Assembly (NCBI GenBank): GCA_038213835.1
Contig: JBBQSN010000124.1
Span: 1 to 10,546 of the forward strand
Direction: 5' to 3'
Source of the DNA: JBBQSN01 sp038213835
GTDB taxonomy: Bacteria > Actinomycetota > Actinomycetes > Actinomycetales > CAWJMD01
Length of the DNA: 10,546 nucleotides
The notes below the pieces were generated by a model. It saw only the letters and a list, made by a program, of their open reading frames with translations. It searched no databases and had not been told where the DNA came from. Shown one piece after another: positions 4,308 to 10,546 of the stretch. The position numbers and the translations under genes were made by a program. How positions within the stretch are numbered: position 1 is the stretch's first letter; each line of letters opens with the position of its first letter.

Positions 4308-6181
4308 GTCAGTTCGCGGACGGGGTACCGGTGCGCGAGTGCACCCTGTGCGGCGCGGATGACGCCGAACGCCGCCTTGAGGTGCCGCTTCTCGAAGTGG
4401 CTGATGGTCGAGGGGTCGACCCGGTTGTCGACCGGCTGCCCGGAGCGGACCTGGTCGGCTTGGTGGCGCAGCCGCAGGTGGGCGAGGAACTCCCACGCGT
4501 CGCGCAGGTCGGCCCCCAGCACCGCGCTGACCTGGCGGGCGGCGACCGCGTCGTCGAGCCGGGTGATCGTGGAGGTCGCCTCGGAACCGCTCTTCAGGGC
4601 GTGCAGACGGGCGATCTCCACGACGATGTTGATGCCGCCCCGCTTGACGTCGAGGGTGTCGCGGTGGTCCCCGGAGCGTTCCACCACCAGCTCCCGGAAG
4701 AAGCCGAGAGGCGGGTGCTGCGACGCCGCGTGGGCGGCCAGGTGCGCCAGGAAGACGGGTGCGCCCTGCGCCGCGCGGCGCTGGATGCCAGCCAGCTGGG
4801 CGGTCAGCTCCCGGTCGCCGTACTGGTGGCGCAGGTCGAAGAACACGCTGGCCTCCAGCACCGCCTCCCCGGTGGGCGTGCGGACCCAGTGGGTCACGTG
4901 GCGCCGCCAGGTGGCGAGCGGTTGCCGCCACTTCGGGTTCGTCGCCATCTTCTCGCCCCGGCACCGGGGGTAGCCCACGGTCGCCAGGCCGCTCGTGACC
5001 CGCTCGGCGAGCTCGCGGAAGTACGCCGCGTGCGGCTCGGCGCGGTAGTCGTCGTGCAGCAGCAGTGCATGGTCCTGGTCGGCGCCGAGCGCCTGCTCGA
5101 AACGCGCCCGGGAACCGAGGGTCAACCAGGCGTAGGGCACCGGGGGCGGGCCCAGCTCGACCTCGGCGAGCGCCAGCAGTCGCTGCTCTATCGCGTCGCC
5201 GACGGTGGTCACCACGCGGCTGGCGTCGTAGGCCGACGTGCCCTGCCTGACCAGGCCCGCGGCCACCCACGGCAGCCGGGTCCCCAGCTCCGCGACCGTG
5301 CCGACGTCGGGCGCCTTGGTGATGTCGCCGACGAGGAAGACCGGGCTGGCCTGCTGGAGCCGGAGCAGGTCGGTGGCGGTGATCATGCCGACCGGACGAC
5401 CGTGCTCGACCACCGGCAGGTGGTGGATGTTGCGGCGGGCCAGCTCGAGCATCGCCTCGAGGGCCAGCACGTCGGGCCCGCCGGTGGCCGGGTCCGACGT
5501 CATCACCGTGGAGACGGGGGCGCCCGGGTCCGCACCGGCGGCCAGGACCCGGGTACGCAGGTCGCGGTCGGTCAGGATGCCGACCAGCCGCTCCCCGTCG
5601 GTGATCAGCACCGAGGAGATCCGCTCCGCCGCCATCAGCCGGGCGGCGTCCACGATCGCGGCGTCGGCCCGGATGCTGACCGGGGCCCGACGCACGAGAT
5701 CACCCAGCCTGCTCTGCAGCACCGCCCGGTCGCCGCTGGTCAGGTGCTGCTGACGCTGCGGGGTGACGGCCTCGCGCAGCCGACCGGCGTCGTGCTCGAA
5801 GAACGACGCGAACTCGGCGTGCCGCTGGGACAGGCCGTGGAACAGCGTCGCCGGGAAGGCCAGCACCAGGGTGTCCTCGATCGCCTCGACGGTGACGGAC
5901 TGCGGAGCGCCCGTCGCCAGCGCGGAGCCGCCGATGCAGACACCGGCGCCACCCCGCTCGACGAGGTCGCCGTGGGCGTCGCGCAGCTCGACCGCGCCCG
6001 ACCGCACCACCAGCAGCTCGTCCGGGGTGCTGCCCTGCGTCAGCACCACCCTGCCGCGACGGTGGTAGCCGATGCTCAGCCGGGAGGGGATCGCGTCGAG
6101 GACGGCACCGGGCAGGCCGTCGAACGGTGGGTGATCCGCCAGGAACTCCCTGATCTCGGCGAGCTCGACGTCAAGGGCCAT
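4304..6181 (-). CDS. cNMP-binding/CBS/DUF294 nucleotidyltransferase
   Basis: A 625-residue multidomain protein. Residues ~15-140 form a cyclic-nucleotide-binding-like beta roll (FDGLPGAVLDAIPSR; DELLVVRSGAVELRD). Residues ~160-290 are a CBS pair (RISSVLITDGERLVGILTDRDLR; NIHHLPVVEHGRPVGMIT), usually an adenine-nucleotide sensor. Residues ~325-460 are the DUF294 putative nucleotidyltransferase, with LGSRARFEQ (about 355-363), the metal pair in ADQDHAL (Asp368, Asp370) and a later Asp449 in VFFDLR. The rest is the DUF294 C-terminal helical domain. Length and order are normal for the family, which resembles GlnD/GlnE-type transferases; the acceptor is unknown. The beta roll lacks the phosphate-binding FGE...RxA signature (GAGVCIGGSALATGAPQSV instead), so cAMP binding is doubtful. 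The ATG at 6181 has only a weak ribosome binding site. Its stop overlaps the exonuclease start by the GTGA sequence. Confidence 0.93.
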   Translation of the reverse strand: MALDVELAEIREFLADHPPFDGLPGAVLDAIPSRLSIGYHRRGRVVLTQGSTPDELLVVRSGAVELRDAHGDLVERGGAGVCIGGSALATGAPQSVTVEAIEDTLVLAFPATLFHGLSQRHAEFASFFEHDAGRLREAVTPQRQQHLTSGDRAVLQSRLGDLVRRAPVSIRADAAIVDAARLMAAERISSVLITDGERLVGILTDRDLRTRVLAAGADPGAPVSTVMTSDPATGGPDVLALEAMLELARRNIHHLPVVEHGRPVGMITATDLLRLQQASPVFLVGDITKAPDVGTVAELGTRLPWVAAGLVRQGTSAYDASRVVTTVGDAIEQRLLALAEVELGPPPVPYAWLTLGSRARFEQALGADQDHALLLHDDYRAEPHAAYFRELAERVTSGLATVGYPRCRGEKMATNPKWRQPLATWRRHVTHWVRTPTGEAVLEASVFFDLRHQYGDRELTAQLAGIQRRAAQGAPVFLAHLAAHAASQHPPLGFFRELVVERSGDHRDTLDVKRGGINIVVEIARLHALKSGSEATSTITRLDDAVAARQVSAVLGADLRDAWEFLAHLRLRHQADQVRSGQPVDNRVDPSTISHFEKRHLKAAFGVIRAAQGALAHRYPVRELT

Positions 6182-6295
6182 CGACCCATCATGCCTGGAC
6201 TGCGGCCGAGCCGACGACGCAATCGGAGGTGCCGCTCGGCGAGACACCCGGCGCAGGCATCGACCTCCGGCCACGCCGGTGGCAGGTTGGTCGTC
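6182..6295. promoter_or_regulatory. Divergent intergenic region, DUF294 operon / methyltransferase
   Basis: These 114 bp separate the divergent DUF294 and methyltransferase-like genes and must hold both promoters, unless either is leaderless from inside its neighbour. I cannot identify a convincing -10/-35 pair. A 7-bp inverted repeat, CGGAGGT and ACCTCCG, is present, but its spacer of about 32 bp is too long for an ordinary operator. Confidence 0.4.
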
Positions 6296-6772
6296 ATGCG
6301 TCCGCCTCCTCCCCTCCTCGCGCTGGCCGCCGGCCTCGCCCAACATGCGCTGAGCAAGGACGCGCGACCGCCCACCGCCGTCCGTGCCCTGGCTGCCGCG
6401 GCGACGGCAGGGGCCTCGGTCGCGCTGCTGGCCGCCTCCGCGCGACAGTTCCGGCGCCAGGGCACCACGGTCGACCCGTTCGAGCCCACCCGCGCGGCCG
6501 CGCTGGTGACGACCGGCGCCAACGCGGTCACCCGGAACCCGATGTACGTGGGGATGGTCGGTCTGCTCGTGGCGAACGCGCTGCGACGAGGGTCCTGGAC
6601 GACCCTGGTCCCGGTCGCTGTCTTCACCGTGGTGATCGACCGCGTGCAGATCGCCGCGGAGGAGCCCGCGCTCGTCGCCAACTTCGGCGCCGAGTACGAG
6701 GCGTACCGGGCGAGCGTGCCCCGATGGGTGGATCGTCGATCGGTCCCGGTCAGAGGACGGCCGGCCCGCTAG
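6296..6772 (+). CDS. Isoprenylcysteine methyltransferase-like membrane protein
   Basis: 158 residues, the usual size of bacterial ICMT/PEMT-like membrane methyltransferases. Two N-terminal hydrophobic stretches (LLALAAGLAQHAL; AAAATAGASVALLAAS) precede the family core. TTGANAVTRNPMYVGMVGLLV (about residues 74-94) holds the RNPMYxG motif that lines the S-adenosylmethionine and substrate pocket. A further membrane span (TTLVPVAVFTVVI) follows, and then the conserved C-terminal EEPALVANFGAEYEAYRASVPRW. Members transfer a methyl group from S-adenosylmethionine to lipid or prenylated acceptors; bacterial acceptors are mostly unknown. The ATG at 6296 is chosen because homology starts directly after it; upstream is antisense of the DUF294 gene. 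A GGCAGG about 9 nt ahead is a modest ribosome binding site. Its last 23 bases overlap the convergent hydrolase gene, so the two messages are antisense at their ends. Confidence 0.82.
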   Translation: MRPPPPLLALAAGLAQHALSKDARPPTAVRALAAAATAGASVALLAASARQFRRQGTTVDPFEPTRAAALVTTGANAVTRNPMYVGMVGLLVANALRRGSWTTLVPVAVFTVVIDRVQIAAEEPALVANFGAEYEAYRASVPRWVDRRSVPVRGRPAR

Positions 6773-7574
6773 CCGTCCAAGGCTCGGGCGGGTGGGCGCG
6801 ACAGAAGGCACGGACGGCGTCGTTCACCCGATCGGGCCGCTCCAGGTGACTCAGGTGGCCCGCTCCCTCGACCACGACGAGAGTGGTGTCCGGGATCGCC
6901 TCCTCGAACTGACGAGCGACCCTGAGCGGCGAGCGCACGTCGTGCTCTCCCCAGATCAACAGGGTGGGGACGGCGACGTGAGGCAGCAGGTCGCTGAGAT
7001 CGGTCTCGGCCATGATCTCCAGCTCGTGTCGCAGGGTCGCGGGGCGGACGTCGGCGGTGATGGCGGCGAGCAGCGGCACGAGCTCGGCCGGTGGACCGTC
7101 GGCGAAGAGCCCGGGAGGAACGGGATCGAACTCCGCATCCGGAGCGGCGAGCATCGTGCGCACGCCGGCGACCCGTGCTCGTACCTCGTCCGCGGGCAGC
7201 GACCCCCTCCAGCCGGCATAGGTGTCGATCAGGACCAGGGTCGCCACGAGCCGGGGATGGCGACGGTAGAGCTCGAGCGCCACCGTGCCGCCCCAGGACA
7301 GACCGGCGACGTGCGCCGGTCCCAGGTCGAGCGCTCGGAGCAGCGCTGCGAGTCCGTCCGCGAAGTCCGCCAGCTCGAAGGTCTCCGGCAGGTCGGAGGA
7401 CCGCCCCGCCCCCGGCTCGTCCCAGGCGACCACGGTGAACTCGTCGGCCAGGCCGGCGCGTTGCGGCGTCCAGGTGCGGTGGTCCTCGGCGGCGCCGTGG
7501 ACCAGGACCACCGGCGGCCCTTGGCCGACCCGCTCGTAGGCGATCGTGAGCCCCCCGACCTCTACCGAGTCCAT
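6750..7574 (-). CDS. Alpha/beta hydrolase fold protein
   Basis: An intact 274-residue hydrolase. The oxyanion-hole motif is VVLVHGAAEDHRTW (about 22-35) and WDEPGAGRSS follows at 51-60. The nucleophile elbow is GLSWGG with Ser93; the acid is Asp212 in LLIWGEHDVRSP and the catalytic His is His240 in VEGAGHLSHLERP. A cap domain lies between, about residues 120-195. Such proteins include esterases, haloperoxidase-like enzymes and epoxide or C-C bond hydrolases; the 'DEPGAGRS' loop is common in the general pimeloyl-ester-carboxylesterase-like group and does not fix a substrate. The start is uncertain: ATG at 7574 is directly preceded by GGGGGAG, too close to be ideal, whereas GTG at 7583 has no ribosome binding site. 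It converges on, and overlaps by 23 bp, the methyltransferase-like gene. It shares only the fold with the hydrolase at 2310, not close sequence. Confidence 0.9.
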   Translation of the reverse strand: MDSVEVGGLTIAYERVGQGPPVVLVHGAAEDHRTWTPQRAGLADEFTVVAWDEPGAGRSSDLPETFELADFADGLAALLRALDLGPAHVAGLSWGGTVALELYRRHPRLVATLVLIDTYAGWRGSLPADEVRARVAGVRTMLAAPDAEFDPVPPGLFADGPPAELVPLLAAITADVRPATLRHELEIMAETDLSDLLPHVAVPTLLIWGEHDVRSPLRVARQFEEAIPDTTLVVVEGAGHLSHLERPDRVNDAVRAFCRAHPPEPWTASGPAVL

Positions 7575-7663
7575 CTCCCCCACGGTAGTGGGACGAGCGC
7601 GTGCGGAGCGCCGTGTCGACGATCGGTCCGAGCGTGACCTGGCCCGGCTGCCACACTCAGCGG

Positions 7664-8182
7664 ATGACGCTCAGCAGGGCAGGCTGGTCGACGGCGGGAC
7701 TGGCGTTCGTCGTCGTCGCCGGGTCCGCCTGCGTCGCGCCTGACGTCGAGGTGGTCGGGGCGCTGGGGATCACCGTGGACCAGCAGCGGCGACCCGTCGT
7801 CGTGGTGGAGGCGTGCGAGGGGGCGGCCACGGAGGTGGACCTGTTCCTCGACCGCCAGGGGCTGGCCGAGGACGAGGAGAACGAGCAGGTCGCGGCGTGG
7901 ACCTCGGACCCGCCGGTGCCCGGGATGAGCGAGCTGGTCCTGCACGCGCCGGCCGGCTCCTGGGTGGGCGACCCCGTCGGGGCGCTGGGCGACCGGGGGT
8001 ACGTCGCATCGGCGGCCGGGGAGGGGGACCGCGAGGTGCTCAGCCAGGTCGCCTTCCGCGGCGGCGATCTCGCCGGCCTCGAGCCCGGGACCGTCTACAC
8101 CAACGACCCCGATCCGGACGAGCGGGCGCTGATCGGGCGCAGCGCGCAGGACTTCGCGGCCGACGTGTGCAGCCGTGGATGA
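7664..8182 (+). CDS. Exported or lipoprotein-like protein of unknown function
   Basis: 172 residues with an N-terminal export signal: a short polar start (TLSRAGWS), the hydrophobic core TAGLAFVVVAG and then SACVAP. Cys23 could be lipidated, but the lipobox is poor (Gly at -3 instead of Leu), so cleavage by ordinary signal peptidase is possible. The rest looks like a beta-rich domain (VEVVGALGITVDQQRRPVVVV; ELVLHAPAGSWV) with only two further cysteines, Cys51 (VEACEG) and Cys169 near the end (ADVCSRG), which could form a disulfide outside the membrane. I do not recognise a family with a known role. The ATG at 7664 is chosen because the signal peptide begins there; a longer GTG-initiated form from 7601 would bury it. 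The ribosome binding site is weak. It is divergent from the hydrolase and 125 bp upstream of the DUF2252 gene. Confidence 0.75.
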   Translation: MTLSRAGWSTAGLAFVVVAGSACVAPDVEVVGALGITVDQQRRPVVVVEACEGAATEVDLFLDRQGLAEDEENEQVAAWTSDPPVPGMSELVLHAPAGSWVGDPVGALGDRGYVASAAGEGDREVLSQVAFRGGDLAGLEPGTVYTNDPDPDERALIGRSAQDFAADVCSRG

Positions 8183-8265
8183 CCTCCGGCGGTGCCGGGC
8201 GGTCCTCATGGATCCGCCTGAGCTGCTGCGACGCTGATCTGCCGTGGGCCGGCCGGACGGCGGGC

Positions 8266-8284
8266 GGTCTGGTAGAACCGGACC
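8266..8284 (+). other. Small hairpin ahead of the DUF2252 gene
   Basis: GGTCTGG (8266-8272) and CCGGACC (8278-8284) can pair, with one G-U, around TAGAA. It sits 8 bp before the AGAGGAG ribosome binding site of the DUF2252 gene and 83 bp after the upstream stop. TAGAAC in the loop could instead be a -10 box. I cannot choose between terminator, leader hairpin and chance. Confidence 0.25.
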
Positions 8285-8307
8285 CGTCGACGAGAGGAGC
8301 CGGTGAC

Positions 8308-9729
8308 GTGGTGACGGAGTCTGGTTCGCACACCGTGCTGGCGCGTGCCCAGGGCGACGCGTTCGGCTCGCTGCGGAAGCGACCGACCTCGCGGGAGGAG
8401 CGGTTCGCCCTCGGCCGGGCGCTGCGTCAGCAGGTGCCCCGCAAGTCCTTGGGGCGGTGGGAGGCGTCGGTCGACCGGCCGGACCCGGTGCAGCTGATCC
8501 GGGACTCGCACCGGGGTCGGGTGGACGAGCTCGTCCCGGTCCGGGTCGGCCGGATGGTCAGCTCGCCGTACGGCTTCCTGCGCGGCACCGCCATCGTGAT
8601 GGCCGACGACGTCGCCGGGCTGCCGGCGACCGGGATCACCCCGGTGATCTGCGGGGACGCGCACCTGGGCAACTTCGGCTTCTACGCCTCGCCCGAGGGC
8701 GAGCTGGTGATCGACCTCAACGACTTCGACGAGGCCCACCCCGGTGGCTGGGAGTGGGACCTGCGGCGCCTCGTCGCCAGCATCTGGGTGGCCGGGCGGG
8801 AGAACTCCTCCAGCGAGGACCAGTGCGCCGACGCCGTCACCTCGTGCGTGGCGGCCTATCGCGCCGAGGTGGGCTTCCTGGCCGATCAGCCGCTCCTGGT
8901 GCGCTCCTACAACCGTATCGACGTCAAGCGCCTGCACGACACGGCCACCAAGAAGTCGCTCCAGGCGGAGATCAAGCGCTCGGCGAAGCGGGCCCGGAAC
9001 CGGACGAGCGACCGCGCACTGCCGAAGTTCACCCACGAGCACGAGGGACGTCGACGCATCCGTGACGAGCCGCCCCTGATCACCCACGTGTCCGAGCAGG
9101 ACACCGAGCTGATCTCGGCGGCGCTGGACGAGTACCTGACCACGCTGGCGCCGCACTGGCGCCGGGTGCTCGGTGGGTACACCATCGTCGACGTGGCCCA
9201 CAAGGTCGTCGGCGTCGGCAGTGTCGGCCTTCGGGCCTACGTGGCGCTGCTGGAGGGCAGCAGCCCGGACGACGTGCTGTTCCTGCAGCTGAAGCAGGCG
9301 CGCCGGTCGGTGCTGGCCAAGCACGTGCACGGCGACTCGGCCTGGCACGCCCACCAGGGTCAGCGGGTGGTGGAGTACCAGCAGGCCCTGCAGACCGTCA
9401 GCGATCCGCTGCTCGGGTGGACCACCGTCGGGGACCGGCAGTACTACGTCCGGCAGTTCCGCAACATGAAGGGCACCGTCCCGCTCGACGCCATCGATCC
9501 CGCGGCGCTGGCCGACAACGCGGGCATCGTCGGGCACCTGCTGGCGAAGGGGCACGCCCGGACCAGCGGCGCGTCCATGATCGCGGGCTACGCCGGGCGG
9601 TCCGACAAGCTGGACCGGGCGATGGCCCGGTTCGCGCGGGCCTACGCCGACCAGACCGAGGCCGACCATGCCGAGCTGGTCCGAGCCGTCCGGCAGGGGA
9701 CGATCGCGGCCCCGGACGCCGCGCGCTGA
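8308..9729 (+). CDS. DUF2252 family protein (kinase-like)
   Basis: 473 residues, the usual size for DUF2252. The family's central motif is clear: ICGDAHLGNFGFY (Asp117, His119, Asn122), then VIDLNDFDEA (Asp136, Asp139, Asp141) and WEWDLRRLVAS. This order, a GDxHxxN catalytic loop followed by a metal-binding D-x-D, matches aminoglycoside phosphotransferase-like kinases (HGDxHxxN...DxD) and suggests a kinase-related phosphotransferase; no substrate is established for the family as far as I know. Later conserved segments are VGVGSVGLRAYVALLEG, DVLFLQLKQARRSVLAKH and YYVRQFRNMKG. The GTG at 8308 is preferred because AGAGGAG ends 8 nt before it; GTG at 8311 is nearly equivalent. Long frames extending upstream of it or antisense to it are shadows. 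It ends at a pair of tandem palindromes that separate it from the convergent PAP2 gene. Cytoplasmic; no signal peptide or membrane span. Confidence 0.93.
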   Translation: MVTESGSHTVLARAQGDAFGSLRKRPTSREERFALGRALRQQVPRKSLGRWEASVDRPDPVQLIRDSHRGRVDELVPVRVGRMVSSPYGFLRGTAIVMADDVAGLPATGITPVICGDAHLGNFGFYASPEGELVIDLNDFDEAHPGGWEWDLRRLVASIWVAGRENSSSEDQCADAVTSCVAAYRAEVGFLADQPLLVRSYNRIDVKRLHDTATKKSLQAEIKRSAKRARNRTSDRALPKFTHEHEGRRRIRDEPPLITHVSEQDTELISAALDEYLTTLAPHWRRVLGGYTIVDVAHKVVGVGSVGLRAYVALLEGSSPDDVLFLQLKQARRSVLAKHVHGDSAWHAHQGQRVVEYQQALQTVSDPLLGWTTVGDRQYYVRQFRNMKGTVPLDAIDPAALADNAGIVGHLLAKGHARTSGASMIAGYAGRSDKLDRAMARFARAYADQTEADHAELVRAVRQGTIAAPDAAR

Positions 9730-9750
9730 ACCGGGTCGGCGCCGTTCCCC

Positions 9751-9868
9751 GCCCCGGGTCGTGTGCCCGAGCACGGCCCCTGGACCGGTCACCGGCACAC
9801 GACCCCCTCGCCCCGGGTCGTGTGCCCGAGCACGGCCCCCGGACCGGTCACCGGCACACGACCCCCCT
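9751..9868. repeat. Two tandem 59-bp palindromic units
   Basis: Copy 1 is 9751-9809 and copy 2 is 9810-9868. They are identical at the first 57 positions except for one T/C change (9781 versus 9840). Each contains a perfect 12-bp inverted repeat, GGGTCGTGTGCC and GGCACACGACCC: 9756-9767 with 9794-9805, and 9815-9826 with 9853-9864. The 26-nt loops contain ACCGGT. The pair lies between two convergent genes, so a bidirectional terminator is the simplest role. The near-identity of the copies suggests recent tandem duplication or a REP-like dispersed element. Left and right arms can also pair between copies. Confidence 0.85.
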
Positions 9869-10546
9869 GGGGCTGCACATCCAACGGCCCAGGGCGAAGG
9901 ACACCACCGCAACAAGCACCCCGGCGATGTCGTCGACGACGAAGTGCCAGCCCAGGTAGACGGTGGCGACGACCGTGCCGGCCAGGAAGACCGCGAGCAC
10001 CAAGGTGGTCCATCGCAGTCCGTAGTAGCGGGCCAGCAACAGGAGCAGGCAGGTCACCGCCACGTGGAGACTGGCGAACGCCGACACCTGCGCGTACGCG
10101 TCCGCGGCCCGCGGCTCCGCGAGCATGCCGGCCCGCTGGATCATGAAGCGGGCCTGCGTGTCCTGGACCACCGTGCGCGAGAGGGCGGTGAACTGTCCGG
10201 GCTCGGAGTGGAACGGGCCCAGCGACGGGATGAGGTAGTAGCAGCCGACGCCGAGGATCCACACCCACGACGCCGAGGCGATGAACACGTACCCCTCGCG
10301 GATCCGGGTGGGCAGCACCATGGAGGCGACCACGGCGACGATGACCAGGGTCGAGAACGACTCGTAGACCGCCGTCAGCACGTACGCCGCGACGTGCACG
10401 CCGAGCAGGTCATGCAACAGTCCTGCCGGGCTGTGCCCGAGGAACAGCCAGCGGTCCCACTCCAGCAGCATCGCGTCGCGGGGCCGGTTGAGGACGTCCC
10501 AGCTCTTCAGGTTGTGGTAGCTGAAGTAGACGAGGTGGTAGGCCAG
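9848..10546 (-). CDS. PAP2-superfamily membrane phosphatase/transferase (5' end outside)
   Basis: The frame is open through the right edge, so the start lies outside; 232 residues are visible (numbered from the edge). Hydrophobic spans are near 53-78, 86-106, 161-175, 180-199 and 205-220. PAP2 signatures are present: ASLHVAVT (Ser159, His161, motif 2) and YLGWHFVVDDIAG (His201, Asp205, motif 3). The IPSLGPF segment (106-112) and NLKSWDVLNRPRD near the edge fit the inositolphosphorylceramide-synthase/AUR1-like branch (PAP2_3) rather than simple lipid phosphatases. Such proteins transfer or remove phosphoryl head groups of lipids with a phospho-His intermediate, the active site facing outward. 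A Met at 10471 is internal, since clear homology precedes it. The last residues (RGVVCR) and the TGA at 9850-9848 are encoded by a palindromic repeat unit, so the natural C-terminus may have been replaced. Family is certain; substrate unknown. Confidence 0.88.
   Translation of the reverse strand: MAYHLVYFSYHNLKSWDVLNRPRDAMLLEWDRWLFLGHSPAGLLHDLLGVHVAAYVLTAVYESFSTLVIVAVVASMVLPTRIREGYVFIASASWVWILGVGCYYLIPSLGPFHSEPGQFTALSRTVVQDTQARFMIQRAGMLAEPRAADAYAQVSAFASLHVAVTCLLLLLARYYGLRWTTLVLAVFLAGTVVATVYLGWHFVVDDIAGVLVAVVSFALGRWMCSPRGVVCR

Noticed and set aside
3660..5270. 536-residue minus-strand protein
   Set aside because: Only its last 215 residues are an exonuclease. The upstream part is an alternative frame of the DUF294 gene, and the GTG overlapping the DUF294 stop is the sensible start.
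4298..6772. 824-codon plus-strand frame
   Set aside because: It is antisense to the DUF294 gene for most of its length, where its translation is a Gly/Arg/Val-rich shadow of GC-rich codons. Only the last 158 codons match a family and are annotated as a separate gene from 6296.
7813..9729. N-terminally extended DUF2252 protein of 638 residues
   Set aside because: The extension overlaps the exported protein in another frame and is Gly/Arg-rich. A good ribosome binding site precedes GTG 8308.
9751..9868. CRISPR repeat pair
   Set aside because: The units are directly abutting 59-bp repeats without unique spacers, and no cas genes are present.
8206..9915. 569-residue minus-strand frame opposite DUF2252
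   Set aside because: The translation has no family features, and DUF2252 motifs on the plus strand are unmistakable.

Overview
The window is GC-rich throughout, its codons end mostly in G or C, GTG starts are common, and several starts look leaderless. Together with the gene families present (TetR paired with a SnoaL-like protein, DUF2252, small Cys/His proteins), this points to a high-GC actinobacterium. I cannot name the genus from the sequence alone.

Layout. Positions 1-297 hold no gene I can support. Positions 298-841 are a scar: the C-terminal half of an alpha/beta hydrolase (minus strand) abuts, within about 10 bp, the last ~40 codons of a hotdog-fold thioesterase (plus strand). A divergent pair follows: a SnoaL-like/ester-cyclase protein (911-1339, minus) and a TetR regulator (1402-2067, plus). 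Their 62-bp gap carries an inverted repeat (TCTAG-N5-CTAGA) that overlaps both candidate -10 boxes. Behind tetR lie a large nested hairpin and an 11-codon stub that reads like the start of an aspartate/glutamate racemase. An intact alpha/beta hydrolase (2310-3110) and a 54-residue protein with C2H2 zinc-finger spacing (3170-3334) follow on the plus strand.

Positions 3357-6181 (minus) form an apparent three-gene operon. The first gene encodes a 625-residue protein with a cyclic-nucleotide-binding-like domain, a CBS pair and a DUF294 nucleotidyltransferase. The second, a DEDDh 3'-5' exonuclease, overlaps it by a GTGA stop/start. The third encodes a 75-residue Cys/His protein with a strong ribosome binding site. 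Sensory domains, a nucleotide-adding enzyme and a nucleotide-removing enzyme are therefore made together; the substrate is unknown.

Divergent from this operon is a small isoprenylcysteine-methyltransferase-like membrane protein (6296-6772). It overlaps tail to tail with another intact alpha/beta hydrolase (6750-7574, minus). An exported or lipoprotein-like protein of unknown function (7664-8182) and a DUF2252 kinase-like protein (8308-9729) follow on the plus strand. The right end holds a PAP2-superfamily membrane phosphatase/transferase (minus) that runs off the window. Between the convergent 3' ends of DUF2252 and PAP2 are two tandem, nearly identical 59-bp palindromic units, and the PAP2 stop codon lies inside one of them.

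I see no phage, CRISPR, transposase, rRNA or tRNA. The most unusual signals are the gene-fragment scar in the first 2.3 kb, the tandem palindromes with the PAP2 tail encoded inside them, and the DUF294/exonuclease/Cys-His operon.
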